A DNA stretch of 64,000 nucleotides from Anthonomus grandis grandis (GCF_022605725.1 NC_065549.1:37897690-37961689); one strand, 5' to 3'. Shown: positions 33,801 to 48,800, counted from the first letter of the stretch. Notes: generated from the sequence alone by a model not told the origin. Translations and numbers: made by a program.

Positions 33801-36800
33801 GAATATAGGAGCAGCCATTTTCTGTAGCAATGATCTTCCACCGCTAACATAAATTTGATCTTTGACAAAATGTTTCTCACTAATAACTTTATCTTTAAGA
33901 TCCCCTTCATCCATTAAAAAAAATTTCTCGTTGCCACAGTTTTGCACCCACTGCGCTAGTATTTCCGGCCTTGCTACAGGAAATTTAAAAAATTTTACCG
34001 TGTTACTGTTTTTTTTGCGAATGCTACTGCATGCACGGTACATGCAAGCATTCATTTTGATGCTCGACATAACGAAATTATATTAAAATATCAAAAAAAA
34101 AAACACACGAAACACTTAATATAAAATAGCAAAAAAACGCTGTGCAAAAACTCCTTCCAATGCATTCAGTACCGATAATACGGCTTCATTGATGTTTTTA
34201 ATAATATTAGTAATCTCGCGCACCCGCGCTAGTAGAGCCATCTATCCGCGGTATACTTTTAGTGGCACGTTTTCGCCCGTAATATCGCGCATCTTCTCAA
34301 TTTGTCAATCAACGGCCCGATTGACAGCTTAGAATTATTTTAAATTTTTCTGAGAAGTCACTAATTTGTTCGGAGATTAATTTTTCAATAACTTTTGACA
34401 TAGCCGGTATGCTGATAGGTCTAAGATCGTTAAGACTAGCCAGTTCTGGAATCGGCCTAACTATGCTCTTCTTCCAGATATCTGGAAATACACCCTGCAA
34501 TAGACATGTATATATTATATTTGCTAAAAGACCTATTATGTATGGAAGGCATATTTGAAGATCTATACCAGAAATTCCATCCTCCCCGACAGCTTTGGTA
34601 TTTATTTGGTTTATGAGTTTTTCAATCGTATAAAACTTATTAATCTTGTAAAACTGTCGTTTGCGGGAAAAGGTTTTGCACGGCATCTAAAATTATAGAG
34701 CAATATAATTAAATAAACATCTTTATACTAAAAAAAATAATTAATTTTTTTAATTGGAAAATAAGTGTATGCTCTATTCTCTCGTTTTTTAAATTTATTT
34801 ATAATTTAGGTTACTCAAATTATATAAAAGAGGCTATTCTTGGGGAAAGCACAAAAGTGTAGTCTCTTTTATAGCCCTGAAGATGAACAACCCTTACCAT
34901 CGCAGAGTCATTCTTCACATCACTGATTAACAGGCTAACGTAACCCTTTTATAATTATTTCATTAGTCTTTTCTTTTAAATTTTGATGCTTAAGTTCAAT
35001 AAGTGTTCAAAATGTGGCTAGTTTTTGGCCAAATAATAATATAGGCGATGTTCAAATTCCTAACGGACATTTTCAAAAACATGTTGTGGGATATCATGGC
35101 AGCTGTCGATGATGCGTTGACGAAGTTCATCCAAACTTTCAGGGTGGGGAGTAAACACAATAGATTTGAAATGACCCCATAGAAAAAAGTCTAACAGCGT
35201 TATATCAGGAGATCTAGCAGGCCATTCTATAGGCCCCCTTCGCGTTATCCATTTATCTGGAAACTCGTCGTCTAGCCATTGCCGAACGGGAAGAACATAG
35301 TGAGGAGGAGCGCCGTCTTGCTGAAAATATATTTTAGCCTCATCAAGTATAGGGTTTCCATCATCATCGATTTGGTTTTCAATGGATTTAGTGATATTAT
35401 TGATGGTATTTTCCAACATATCCAAATAAATGTCTCCATTTAAATTTCCGTTAATAAATAATGGCCCAATCACTTTATTTCCTAAAATGCCTGCCCATAC
35501 ATTAATTTTCTGAGGGTACTGGGTGTGCCCTTCTACAAATGCATGAGGATTTTCATTGCTCCGATATCTACAGTTATGCTTATTAACAAATCCATTTAGA
35601 TAAAATGTGCATTCATTGCTGAAGCAGATATTCTTTACCTGATTAGTATTATCGTTAATTGCTTCAATCATTTTTTTACAAAAGTTATCTCGCCTATCGA
35701 AATCTTCTTCGGTTAACTCTTGCAATATTTTTATTTTGAATGGATGAAATTTATGAAGTTTGGTAACTGTGTGAACAGAGATTCAGCGTAATGAAATACC
35801 AGTGGCAGCAACAATTTTGCGTAATGAAGTATTGGGATTTATTCCAAAATGACCCAAAACTTTAACTTGAGCGGCTTCATCCAAAATTCGCCGATGATAA
35901 CGTTTTTTATTTGCAACAGATCCAGTTTCAGTAAACTTAGTAACAAGGTCCAAAACATACCTATGCGAAGTTATCTTCTCCAGATGTCTGGCGTTAAACG
36001 AGCACATTGATTTTGGGCACCATAAATTAGAATAATTTCCACTCTTTCGGCTAGTATGTAATACTTTTTGGAAGTAAAATCTTTAATTTAACAAATAAAT
36101 TTTCACTATTCCAAGACTGTCACAAATGTAACTGATGGCAAAATAAATTCTTTATTTTCCTTGGCAACTATAAATAATTAAGCAGGTAATACAATAAATA
36201 CAGTTTGCCCAGGATATGTGTGTTGATGAAAAGAATGCGGAAAAAAAATCACTCTCCACCTGTTTCTGTTTACAACCAAGATGTTTATCTCTATAAACAT
36301 TTATCACTGTTTTTATAGTATATAACACACCGACACTGGCTGGGAGATGTTACTAAGACTTAGCAAGCTCTTAATAATAACTGTATTTACTTTCCTTTCC
36401 GAAATTTCACTTAAAAACTCAAATTTAAAACAGGAATTCTAACGATCCGCATTAAGTCCCAGGAGAACTGAAAATCTGAAAGCCATGTTGCCGATGTTAT
36501 CATTTCGCGGCTTGAGTAAAGTCGGCTATGATCGAGTTCTAGTAGCCAAACGTGCGTCGTGGTTGTCGTAAGGGGTCGTATACGTTTAGGCGAGTCTGTT
36601 GTGCCTGTATAAAGTCGTCCTTGTGATTTTTCTAAATTACATGGATGTGATATATAGGAAACCTCTATGCTATGATAAAATTTCTACGTTATTGGAAGAA
36701 ACCAAGTTTATCCGTTTTTATAAAGGTGGTGATGTATCGTAATAAATGCGTTTACGATGCAATATCCGAGATATTTCAGCTATAACGTTTGAAATAGATA

Positions 36801-39800
36801 TTATACAATACTGCCGTGCTAAGAAAGAAGAGCATAAGTACCATTTTGCTACTTTTGAGAAAAAGGCATTTAAAGTTTTATTTTTGTATTTTATTAAAAG
36901 TCTTTCGTTTTATGGCAAATTCTACGGTTTTTTTTTGCCTACTGAATTCCTTGCATGTGTTTAACTATATCTTTAAAATATTATCTCTAAATATGTAAAA
37001 GTTCTTTCAAAAATAAGAAAAAAGAAAAGCATAAGGGTATCTAATTTTTATTTTATGCCAACATCCCTAGAAAGAAAAGCATATATCGCCTAATCGGTAC
37101 ATATGCTTTTCTTGGTAAGTATTATAAACCCATACAGATTACAACGTACATAGTAAAATAGGCTTAAGCTCCATTTGATTTTAATTGCATTGTATGATTT
37201 GAAAGAAGCCTAAATAATAAAAAAAGTATATTTTTTTACTAATTTATAAGGAAAAATACATATAGAGATTAGTACAGTAAATTTATTACTTAAAAACATA
37301 AGATTTATTCTCTTAAAATATTTGCTTAACTTAATTTTAAATTAAAATGCCTTAGAGTCTAATTAAATGTTAAAATTTGGGTTTTATTTGGAACAGCTTT
37401 TATTCATCATTTTCGTCATTATCAACAGGAATATTTTGATTATTTTGGTTAACTGGCAGTTCCTTCCAAAAATTTTGTTTATGTTCTGGCATTAATTTAA
37501 GTAATTTATTATTAATAGTATTTTTTCTATCAACAGATATGCCTTTATTTTGATCCAAAGGCTCTGTTTTTTTTAGTTGAGAATTTCCTTTTAAAAATTT
37601 TTTTGGTAAAAACTCAAAAATGTCTTCTGTCCCATTTAGTTCTTTTTTAAAATATAAGCTTTTTGATCCACGTTTAACTGATATTTCTTTAAAATCTCGG
37701 ACTTGGACTTAATTTGGTAAGTAGAGCTTAGCGATGGCCAGTGACAGAAATCGTCTTTCTTCATCTCTTTTACGATTGGTTTAACAGAACTGCAGTTTTG
37801 AACTACATCGCAAAAATCTTGAAAATCATAAACTCGACCTTGCTTTCGAAGCTGCTTTTCCACAAGGTGATGAAAGGAATCAGCTGCCATAAACGTGTGT
37901 CCAGGTTCAAAATAACAAAATGTTATAGTATTTGCACATATTTCATTTGGGTTTATAATGTAAATTAAAAAGCTGAACAAGCAATAGTTTTTGTTTTGTG
38001 CGGTGCAGTTGTCCGCCCAAAACACTATATTTTCATAGTCCCTCGCATAAGTGGTTAAAAAATTGTGGTATGTGCTAGTGATATCTTCTTTTTTTCTTCC
38101 AGTCACTCCCTCATGCCAAATTGCAGCAAATGGCGGTCTTTTTTTGTTAAATTTCCCCAAAGGAACGAAACTTTCATTGAATGCAATTATTCGGGGAGTG
38201 AATATAACCTCTTTAAACGCCTCCAAACGAGGCAACATAATAACTTTTTGTAAGTCCACACTTACATGTAAGTCATTAGATGAATTAAGTTTTTCGCCGG
38301 CCCTGTATTTTTGTCGAGCATCATTAGCCCTTTTTAAATGGATTTTGTGGTTAGAACATTCACCACATTCATCGGTCTCATTTTCCGAATGAGAGACTTC
38401 ATGAAGTTTGTGAGATTCACACTTCTCACATTCTTCATGCCTTAGTTTTGTGAATGCTATATTAAGGTCATTCACAACTACTTTACGGTAAGATTCATAG
38501 CTGCAGGACGAATGACCATAAGTTTGTAAAAAGTTTGTATGCATACCTGTTATTGTCAAATCACTAGGCAAATATAGCTTTTTGGGGGCATGCTCTCTTC
38601 GATAATGCGATATTGTAGGGCAAAATGACATTACATGTAAATTTATATTCTCTGTATTTACTTTTTTTAATTGGTTATTATGTTTTCCCCTTTTGTCTTT
38701 TGGAGGTGTTATATTTTTTAATAGAGAACCATTATTTTTTTTATAGCCAAGTGTACCAGCAAAAAATTCTTTACATACTTTAACTCGTTCATTATTTGAT
38801 GTCTTTAAAAAGTAATAAATGGTTTTATTTCTTTTAAAGGTACTGTGGTTTTTTGTTTTACGTATTTTAACTAAACTTTCTTCGCACATATTTGATATAA
38901 ATGTTTTTCTTGACTCATAATTTAAAGCCCAAAATTTTTTATTTATTTCCAATCTTCTTTCGCTTATAATTTTTTCCTTACACTTGTTTTGGCAATTGCA
39001 AGGTGGCCGTACAACGTAAGATTGAATTTTTTTCGCTTTTCTAATCTTGTTACGTTCTTCTTTGGAATGAACATATCTTTTTCTTTTTCTCATACCAGCA
39101 ACCACAGCAAAGTAATCTTCTTCTGACGATACCTCACTTTCAGATAAATCGATATTATTCTCGACATTTTCCTCTGGGGTTCTAACATTGTCTTTATTAC
39201 TTATAATATTGGGATCGGCGTTTTCGATATTCTCGTTTAAGTCTGATCTTTCAAAAACAGATAAATTAATGTCTTGTACACTCACATTCAGTACATCCGA
39301 TGTCAAGAACTCATTAAAGCTGTTATCACTGTCATCAGTGGTGTTGGTGTGAACAATATTTGGGCTTGAAGTTTTCAAAGACAGCGCCATAATGTTTCGC
39401 GATCGCATACTGGATGTTGATGGAATAGTCTGCAACAAAATTTTCACAAATGATAATATGTGGTACTTACGTACTATCGGAGACTTAAGTCATGTCCCTA
39501 CACATCACCTTACAGGTTATATGGATAACTGCAAAACACGACAACTTAGCGCTTAGGAAAATTGTCAAATGAAAATGTCAATATGGAAAAGACCATTCCT
39601 GTTGATAGTATTAAGGCATGCTTAGCAAGAATGCCAACTGTAAGATACAGCATAGGGACATGACTTTTAAGTCTCCTATAGTACATGTTTTACATAACAA
39701 GGAGTTATGAAATTCAAGTAGGTATCTCTTAGAATAAAGTCTATACAAAATAAAATCCATTTAGTCAAATGTCGTGTTTTTCCCGGAAATCTCGGATATT

Positions 39801-42800
39801 AGTTTCGAATACTTATAAATCCAGGATATATTTTAGGTATTCGGGATTTTATTACTTTTTAAAACGTTAGGTATTTTCTTCCAAAAGTCCAAAACGCACA
39901 ATTTTGCCTCCATTTAATCGGCCCTGTAACTCTTGCGGTTTTCGAGATCCCGTATGTAAACACCCTCCCCGAATTTGAGACACCCTGTATAGTTAAAATT
40001 AGTAGCTGCACTAAAAATTTTTCGGTAAAACATTATAAGAACCTATGTCTTAATACCAACTTTTAGTCCCATAATTATGATAAAAGCATGAAATATTTTT
40101 AATTGCAATCATTTGATTTGTAATCACTTAAAAAAAATAATAAAAACATTAATACTACTTACCATTTTACGTTCCATCACAATTGCATAAACAACAAAAA
40201 AACACCAACAAAATGAGAAACCAGAGCAAAACAAATTAAAGCCACCTACACGAACGTCCGTCGTCTCTTACCAATTATTAATTTGCGACTAACGCTTATT
40301 CAACAAATTATGTGGGCCTGTAAATACATATAAAGAAAAGCATATGCGGCTATAGCTGGCACAAGAAGCACACACGTTCAAATGGTTTGAGCTAATTCCA
40401 TAAAAAGAACAGCATAAGTGCCCATGTTCATGGTTACTTATGCCATTCTTTTTATGTATTAGAAACAAAGTTGGTCTTTATGCTTTTCTTTTTATGTTTT
40501 TGAATAAAAATATTTAATGGAGTATGCACTTGTGCTTTTTTTAATTAAAAAAAATCGTTTAAAAAATTTTTTTTTGGCAATTTTTTTTTTTTATATGATC
40601 AGTCAATCCCAAAAGATTCCAAAAATGCAAAAAACAGAAATTTGAAAAAAATCGACTTATGCTCTTCTTTCTTAGCACGGCAGAATACCATGGACGCTAC
40701 GTTAATATCTTATGTGTAGATAACGTAAAATTCATATATCTCTAAAAACATAGCCGCGTCAGTACTTTTTGTTAAAGTACCATTATAACAGAACTGTTGC
40801 GTTTTTAGGCTTTTAACAAAAGAATGTTTTAAAAATTTCTTTAAATTAACGCTTCAAAATGTAAAACACGTTGCTTAGTGGAAGAATTTCAAAATAATTT
40901 TAAAGGGCACGGTATTTTAAATACTACTATTATGACTTATCAAGTATGTCTGTATAAATTGTATAAAATTTGTGTTTTGTCATGTAACATATAGTGCTTT
41001 CATTTCAAAACGATCCACCCTTAATAATTTCTTAAAAAAAAAAAAAAAACACGTAAATCTAGACATTTTTGCTAACTATTTGCTTACACATTTACCGATT
41101 TAATTTTTTTTGTACCGTTGAATAGAGAATTTTACGCTGCCTACTATGATGTATCACACGATGGGGGTTCCCATTTGACATATTAACATTTTTTGATTTG
41201 ATTGACAGAACTTCAGTAAATGCATAATTAAACGTCCCCCTGTATATCTAATTTGACGTGTTTTTTTTTTCTTGGTGGATCATTTTAAAATGAAAGCACT
41301 GTATATTACGAATATAAGTATAGGAAAATACGTAGTTATAGTAACACCTACAACAGTTCTTCTAATTTCTTGATTCTTTGAATCAAATATTTTTTTTGTA
41401 TGTGAGGATGACGATAGTTGTGAAACTATAGAAGTCGTTGAAATGTGTGCCCAAAGACATTCTGATAAAATTACAAAAAAATAAAATAATGTTAATAGGA
41501 AACTTCTAAATTATAGTCTTACTAAGAACTTTTTATCCAGCATTATAGTTTTTATTAATTTTTTTTCTTTTTAATTCTAGAGACATCATGACATAACAAT
41601 ATGCGCTATCTGTTGGTCTTGGATGAAGTCAATTTGTTCCTTTAAAAGTCGATATTTTAAAATAGAGGAATACTTAAATTGGTACAGTCTAAGACAGAAT
41701 AATAAAACTTTGAGTAATGAGGATATAGAAAATATATTACGTGAAAAATATCAGCGATTTATTGCTACAAATTTTGAGTATGATTCTCATAGAGTAAAAC
41801 AAATTACAGTAGATCCTACAAAAAATAAAGATTGTGTTACAGATAAAAAATATATTTTATACTCAAGTGACCAATCAACTAAAGTCGATATTCCTACAAA
41901 ACTTCCAATAAGTTTTTACAAGGAATACTTTAAAGAAAAAGGAGAAGTATTTTCAAATCAGGGAATTGAAAAAGCAGAAGTAGTCTCAAATTTTGTGCGA
42001 TTTTTTCCCAATAATAACAAGTCTTTATCATGTTATGACATTGATGATGAATTCGACGAATTTAAAGAGAAGGAAAATAATGATTATGGCGTTATTACTA
42101 TAGAAGATGACAGCTTTAGTGAGCCAACAAATGTAACACCTATTACTGCTAAAGATTCTACTGTAAAAACGAATAAAATCAATGATAACTTAAATCACAT
42201 TAGATCTGATCATATAATCAGTTCCACCGAAAGAGAGTTGCCAAAAAATGATGGCGATGATGATGATGGTTTTCAAAATAGAGTCATTATATATTGTGAA
42301 AGTACCCAATTTATTGAATTAGCAAGAAATATGAGGAATAACCAAGATAGTATTGAGCGTGCTAATAATAATAAAGGGAGTACTTGTTCACCCTCGCAAC
42401 TTAATTCTACTGTAATTACTCATAAAATACCAGATAAAGAATCTTTAGCACCAATATTATCAAAAAATAAATCTACTTCCATGAATAATGTAAGCATAGA
42501 AGAAACTTCTTTAACATATAAAAGTATTTCATCGAACAATGATATTTACGAAAATAGACTGATTATTAATGAACCTAATGAAGTGGAGTATGAGGAAGAA
42601 TGTTTTTCCATTGAAGAAGAAAGTTGCTATGAGATGGTCAGTGAAAAAAATGATGTTATCGACCTTACTAATGCCGAGGACGATTTTGATGACCTGCCAA
42701 ATACTGAGAGTGAAAGGTAATGTATTTTTAAAATTTCCTGTATATTTACCAATGTAATTTTTTACCAATTATTAGGTATTAATTATTAAAAACTTACATA

Positions 42801-45800
42801 GAATAGTATCATCTAGATATATTTTTTATAGAGGAGGATTTAACACTCTCTAAAAAAGCTGACGATTTTAAGCTGTATTGTGTCCTTAATACATATAACA
42901 AATTAATTATTTCTTTTATTAGAAAAACAAAATTTTCCAAAAATTAATGGTATAACTGAGCATAAGTTAGATATACATGAACCTGTATTTGTTCAAAATT
43001 ATACTTTAGTAACGAAGTTATCTTTCTAAGTTATCTCTAGGATGTACTGTTGATATTGTCTACTAACAGCAACTTTTTAACAATAACGGGCTTTGATAAT
43101 TTATTATCTGAAAAAGTATTTTTCTTTATTTAATTTGTATTTAATTCTTTACCGTCTACCATTATTCTTATGACCTCTATATGGTTTACATTTAGAGAAT
43201 ACCTGACAATAATGTACAGATAGTTTGTCGAAAATTACTGAATTGCTAGAACTCTGCCCTCAATATTGATTTTTCTAGTGTGTGTGTATGTTGGTCAAGA
43301 ATCTCTTTAGTCTTTTCGATTCCTATATTATATAGATGCATGTTAACTCAGAATACCTACCAGAATAATTAAACTAGTTTCACTGCTATAGACTATGTCA
43401 GTTTTTTAAATCCAAAATTCACTGACTGTACTATTTTTAATTCTGGTTTCTTTGATCATAAAGCAGTACTAATTAAATGTTAATTAAAAACCATAAAATT
43501 TATTAAAATAAGTAATACTGAGCACATCTTTCAATGGCGTATTTTTACTTCTACTAGTGTAGTTATCCAGTAATTTTGAATATTTGATGTGCGGCCGAAA
43601 TACTGCTGCTTTACTTGAGTCCTCTAGATGCAAAAGCGGATAAATCCACTATTTGTCATTTTGGCGTAAACCTATAGTACTATTAAAGTTATCTACTATG
43701 CATACTATGCAATATTTAAAAAGTTTAAAACTTGGTCATATCGTCGCTTTGGTTGTGAACTGTCCTAACCCACATAAAGTAAAACTGGAGCTAGCGCGCT
43801 TTCAAAAAAGTTTGTTTCCAAAAAACTTATATATTCTTTTCTAGAATATTAAAAAAAGGTCAAATCATAACAATTTTTTGATATTTGTAATTAGGTGTCA
43901 TACTTGTTGTGTGGATATTTTTATTTTGAAATTATAAACAATATTTTAGGTTTTATGTGGCTTAGCCCCTTTCACTACCACAGAGCTAGTTGTTTTGCCG
44001 GAATATTTTAAGATGTGAAAAGATCTAACAATAATAATGTTATAAAATAATGATAAAACTCAGCAGTTTTTTTTAACTTTTTATTATTAATATTACTAAT
44101 ACAAAATGTTTAAAAATAAATTTTATTTAAACTGTCAGTTTTCGTTGTTCTCGGATTCAACTTGATCCTCATCAGTGGTTCTTAGTCCCTCATAAAATCC
44201 GTGATAAGCAGACTTTATGGAGTCAGATTCGCATAGCTTACGCAAGCCCGTTAATTTTCGTTTTTCAATTGGTATACTAGTTGTATACAAATTAGGTATA
44301 ACTGCATTTAGGGAAGATACGCCATTTCTTAAAGATGCCTTTTTAACTTCTATGGAACGAAATTCAGAATCATCAAGACGTTTTTTAAAGAAAATTTTGT
44401 TAGGTTTTTCTTTCCTATATTGAATCCATTTTATTTTTAACCAATTCAAATTACTTCCATCTGTACATTTTTTTTTGTTTAATATTGCGGATTTGGAAAA
44501 AGATTTAAAATTTAAGAAATCTGAATAGTTCATTTCAGTAACATTGTAAAATGGTTGCTTAGTTTTTGCAGTTCGAGCCACTGTGTACCAACCCTCTGGG
44601 GTGTAAATATCGATTTTATTACCACGGTTTTCAATGGCAGAATGAACGCTGTCACATTCCATTTCAGAGTGTCCTGACTCCATAAATTTTTGGTTAATAA
44701 TTTCAATCGGAAGCAAATGTACAGCTCGTAAAAACATGGCAGCATTAATGCAGTTACGGTTTTGTCCCGATGCTGTGTCAGCATAGAATGTAACTTCTTT
44801 TACTTCAGGGCTAAAGCCATTTAAAAGTTTCCACAAACAGGTTGCGATCTCTGACGAACCTTTGGTGCCAACCCCCTCATGCCACATAAAATTTTCAGCT
44901 TGTGCAGTCCCCAAATTATATACGGTAAAGTTAAATGTCTTTAGTTTTTGGGTATAGTATAACTTTCCTACTTGTAATGAAGGCGTTAAAAGAATTTTCT
45001 CCATATCTACGGCAAAACACAAAAAACTCTTGTCAAGTTTTGCACGATTTTTGTCGATTTGTTTTGCTTCTCTAGCCTCTGTTTTTCGGGCCAAGTGTGC
45101 ATCCATACTGTCTTGCATTTTTATCTTTTCCTAATCATTTTTGTTTTTAAACTCGGCACAATAATCACATTGACCTTTTTTAGGCCGATGGAAACCAATA
45201 TTGAACTCCGAGGTAAAAATATGCTTATAAAAGCTAGCTTTTTCTGGTACTACTCCAAGCTCTGCAGAATAATCTTTATAATCTAAATATATTCTATTTT
45301 CAGATAATCCTGTAGGGAGATATTCCCTCTTTGTTGTGCTTCTACAGTAATGTGAAGAAATTAAGGGTAATTTTTTAATGTGAGATCTTATTATGTCTTT
45401 GGTTGCTTCAGATTTTTTTTGCGGTGGTGATTTCTTGCCCCTTTGATCTGGCTTAACGACTCCATGTGCAGAACTTTTATCCAGTGCTGTAAGTACCTTT
45501 TTACTCGAAATTTGTAGAGTTTTAAGGAAAAAGTTTTGACAAACTTGATGTTGTGTATGTCTTGCAGTAAGTTTATATACTAAGGTAAACTTTCTTCGAC
45601 TACCCTCTTTTTGTACAACGTATGAACGCTTCTTTGGGATACGCTGAACATGTTTAGCAATAAAGTTCCACCTTGACTCTTCGCTTTTTATATTATAAAA
45701 TTCGTTAAAAATATCATGTCGCGTTTCATTGGAAAAAAGTTCATTACATTTGTAATGACATCTACATTTTACCTCTGCTACTGTTTTTGCTTTTTTAGGT

Positions 45801-48800
45801 CTTCCCTTCTGTGTCCGATATTCTTTTCCCTCCATTCTTAAAGTTTTTTGGACATTTCTGGTCCATTTTGATGGGTCACGTTTTCGTTTTCTTGTTAGCT
45901 TTTCCTTCTCTGCATTTTCGGTGACATCGAATGTTGATGTGGCATTGTTTCTTTCCATCAAAAGCCTTTTTCTTACATTTACTAACGGTTCTAAACTTGA
46001 AGATGCTTCGTCGTTATCGTCGTTTCGATTTTCTTGATTTTGCACTGAAAATTAAAAATATGGTGTACTTGATTACAATAATTAACAAACTACCTTCAAC
46101 TGGTGGTGATACTCGACTGTTTAAAAATTCTTGATGGTAAGCCGTGACTGCACTCAGCCCCGGAAATTCAACGCTTTGTTCTCTGCCTAAAAGTAATAAC
46201 ATTTTAAACGTAATTTAAAAAAAAACGACTACTTTAAATGTAACGCAGATGCATGCTTAGAATTACAAACGATAAATATATTTATTTAATTTTTTAATTT
46301 AATTTAATTAAACTTAACTTAAAATATTAATTGAAAAAAAAAAACATTATTTTTAATAAATCACATGCGACTGCGTACTTGCGTTAAATTTTTTATACCT
46401 TCAACTGTTACTGGTGGCGATAATAATAACCCATCGGTATCGGGAATGTCTTGCCCACAATCTCCTGCAGTAACCGGCATTTTATCTAAAATGTGCATAC
46501 ATTTTAATAATTATCTTTTTATAAGTTACAATAAGTTAGGTATTTAATTTGTACATATTTATAATCATGTTAGATACAGAAAGTACGTTAATTACGAATT
46601 ACGTACGCCTAATTCCGCACTATTCACTCGAAAAATAATTATGTACTTACCAAAATAAACCGGCGATAGTATGGTATATTCTTTTTCTTCATTATCAGAG
46701 GATTCGTCGGACCTTTCCTCATCATTTAACTGCATTTCTAGTGCTCTTTGGACTATAAGTTTACTCCTTGAAGACATTTTTTAAAAAGCACTCTTAACAA
46801 TACAAAAACACTAACTAAATAAACAAAAAAACTAAACAGTCAACGCTCTAACTCAAGAATACAAAGCGCACTAAATGCGTGCAATTATTATTCCAAAACA
46901 TAAACAAATAGCGATTTCGAAAGGTAATTTAGTAGACTTTGTGTGTATATTGATTCTTTTTTAACTAACGACACCAAAAAGAGATAAAAAGATACTCAGC
47001 ATTCACGAGCGGGCCGAAACAGGGACGCAAGAGCCAACACAGAAACCATAAAAATGTGGATTAGTTTTATTCACATCTATAATATTTTGATCCATAACGC
47101 TTAAAAACGCAGTTGCTAAAAGTGCTAAGCTGCTTATGCCTATTCACTATATTAAAATATGTGGGTTAGATCTCTTAGCAAATTTTATGTTTCAGGGACT
47201 TTATATAGGTTGTGGCTTAGGATACTTTTAATAATCAAAATTTATACTTTTTACTATTTGTTGACAGTCTTAACTCAATTTTCAATTTTTTGTGGGTTAC
47301 GACTCTTCACTACCAAAGCGACGATATTACGCTTAAAAATGCTGTTTAAGCTCCTACTAAATTTCAAAACCAGATATATTTTAAGCTAAATGACATTCAA
47401 ACAAAGGTAAATCCATTGCGCTGCAAATTCAGATATATCCCAACCGTGTCGCTTTGCGTAAACGCACAAGCAAGTCAAAACAAGTTAAATCCATTTTGGC
47501 GGTTTAATACTGTTTACATTTGAAGACCACAGGGGAAAAACGTGTTAAGTCAAGAAATTTGTGAAATCGAACTAATCAGAAAAATTGATAGGTTAAAAGG
47601 TATATTATCTATATACACGGTCATACAGGGCAATAACGTGGACAGTCACCAGTTTTAACAAGAATAAATATTGGTGTACTAGGAAAGAACGTGTTAAGTC
47701 AACACCCACTCAAAGACAAGGCCTTAGTGCTTGACGCGTGACGTCATCGATGTGGGCCACCGATTTTTAAAAACCAAGGGATTTCCTATGCTAATATCTC
47801 AATATTTGGCTTATAAAAAAAAATGCTAGGAACAGAATAGAGTTCAGGAAACATTCAAAGGTATGTTTTAGTTCTGGTTGAATGTCAGGTTAAATATTAT
47901 TGTGTAATATTAAATGCAGACTCCCAACTCCCCTACATCTGCGCCAAAATTTAACATATGTATTTAGGTATTTATAATAATTTTTTTATACCATCAAGTA
48001 GTAAAAAATGTAATTATATACACATAAATACATTATATTGAACTATTCCACACCTTGTCATAATTAAGAAAATTTGAAGAAAACTGTCATAATCAGGAAT
48101 GTCGTATTAATTAGAATCATTTAAAGTAAATCAATTGGATAAAGAACTAAATTAATTACCTAGGACCTACATAGTCTTTAGATTCAAATAATATATTTTA
48201 TATGTTTTTTTGTAAGTAGACTATTTAAAGTTAAAATAAACTTGATAAAGAACTATTATATTTTAATTAGTAGTGTTAGTGGCAGGTATATTATATATAT
48301 AGCCTACTTCGTTAGGGTATCCAGTTTTCTTTTTTTATTTGTTTTTTTTTAATTGATCATTATTCTTAGTGCAATAATTTTTTAAAAGTGTATTGGATAT
48401 ACTTTTAATAATTATCTTTAAAACATCTATTGCATTATGACTAGTGCATCCATCAAAATGTAATACATGTTTTTGTGCAATAGAATATTTCAAAATTAAC
48501 TGACACATGAACTGTCTTTTGTTATAGGTTTGTAACAATATGTCCTCAAATTCAGTCCTAACCTCCTTAACAGTCCTCCACGATTTAATTTATTAATTAG
48601 GTCAAAATTGTCTTCAACAATAAATTGCTCATTATATACCAGTTTTCCTTTTCAGCTGTCACATTTTAGCTTTTTGACTGTAACATAGCAACAATAACCA
48701 TAAATATGTAATTATAATGGCAATATGTCCTCGATGCTCTGAAAATGATCATCATTTACTGAAATTTGGGACAACAAGGTTTGAATTTGGGAAAAGTCTT

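Larger units (their letters stand above)
26806..34314 (-). mobile_element. P-superfamily (THAP) transposon, 7.5 kb
   Basis: The left end CGTTGATTGAGAAATTGGG continues with AAGATACG; the right end, inverted, is CGTTGATTGACAAATTGAG followed by AAGATGCG. The flanks are GCCCGAC (26799-26805) and GCCCGAT (34315-34321), a 7 bp duplication with one difference (P elements normally give 7-8 bp). Removing the element restores the LINE's QSGLRK box. It carries a minus-strand P transposase relic (31250-34070) and a nested LINE (27560-30960). Confidence 0.8.
23018..34686 (-). mobile_element. LINE split by piggyBac and by a P/THAP element
   Basis: The minus-strand LINE runs 34686 to 34322, then continues at 26805-26795, then at 24720-23018. 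Its 3' end has an AATAAA-like sequence and a (GATTT)n tail (23020-23036 on the plus strand). RT pieces: SIVRPIPELASLNDLRPISI and VIEKLISEQIS right of the P element. Joined across it, LSCQSG meets LRKQFRTSS, the QSGFRK box. Left of piggyBac are IDFSKTFDTLHR (motif A), GVPQGLILSPLLFSIYV and YSDDSQLYM (motif C). Stops and shifts are present. The 5' part before the RT is absent. Confidence 0.8.
36811..40683 (-). mobile_element. Sola-like DDE transposon, AATA target duplication
   Basis: Perfect 28 bp TIRs (starting CTGCCGTGCTAAGAAAGAAG) at 36811-36838 and 40656-40683, flanked by AATA (36807-36810 and 40684-40687). 3873 bp. Subterminal AGAAAAGCATA-type motifs occur in both orientations near each end (37023, 37074, 37096; 40334, 40400, 40470). 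It contains one transposase on the minus strand and a MITE scrap (39845-39989). Confidence 0.9.
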
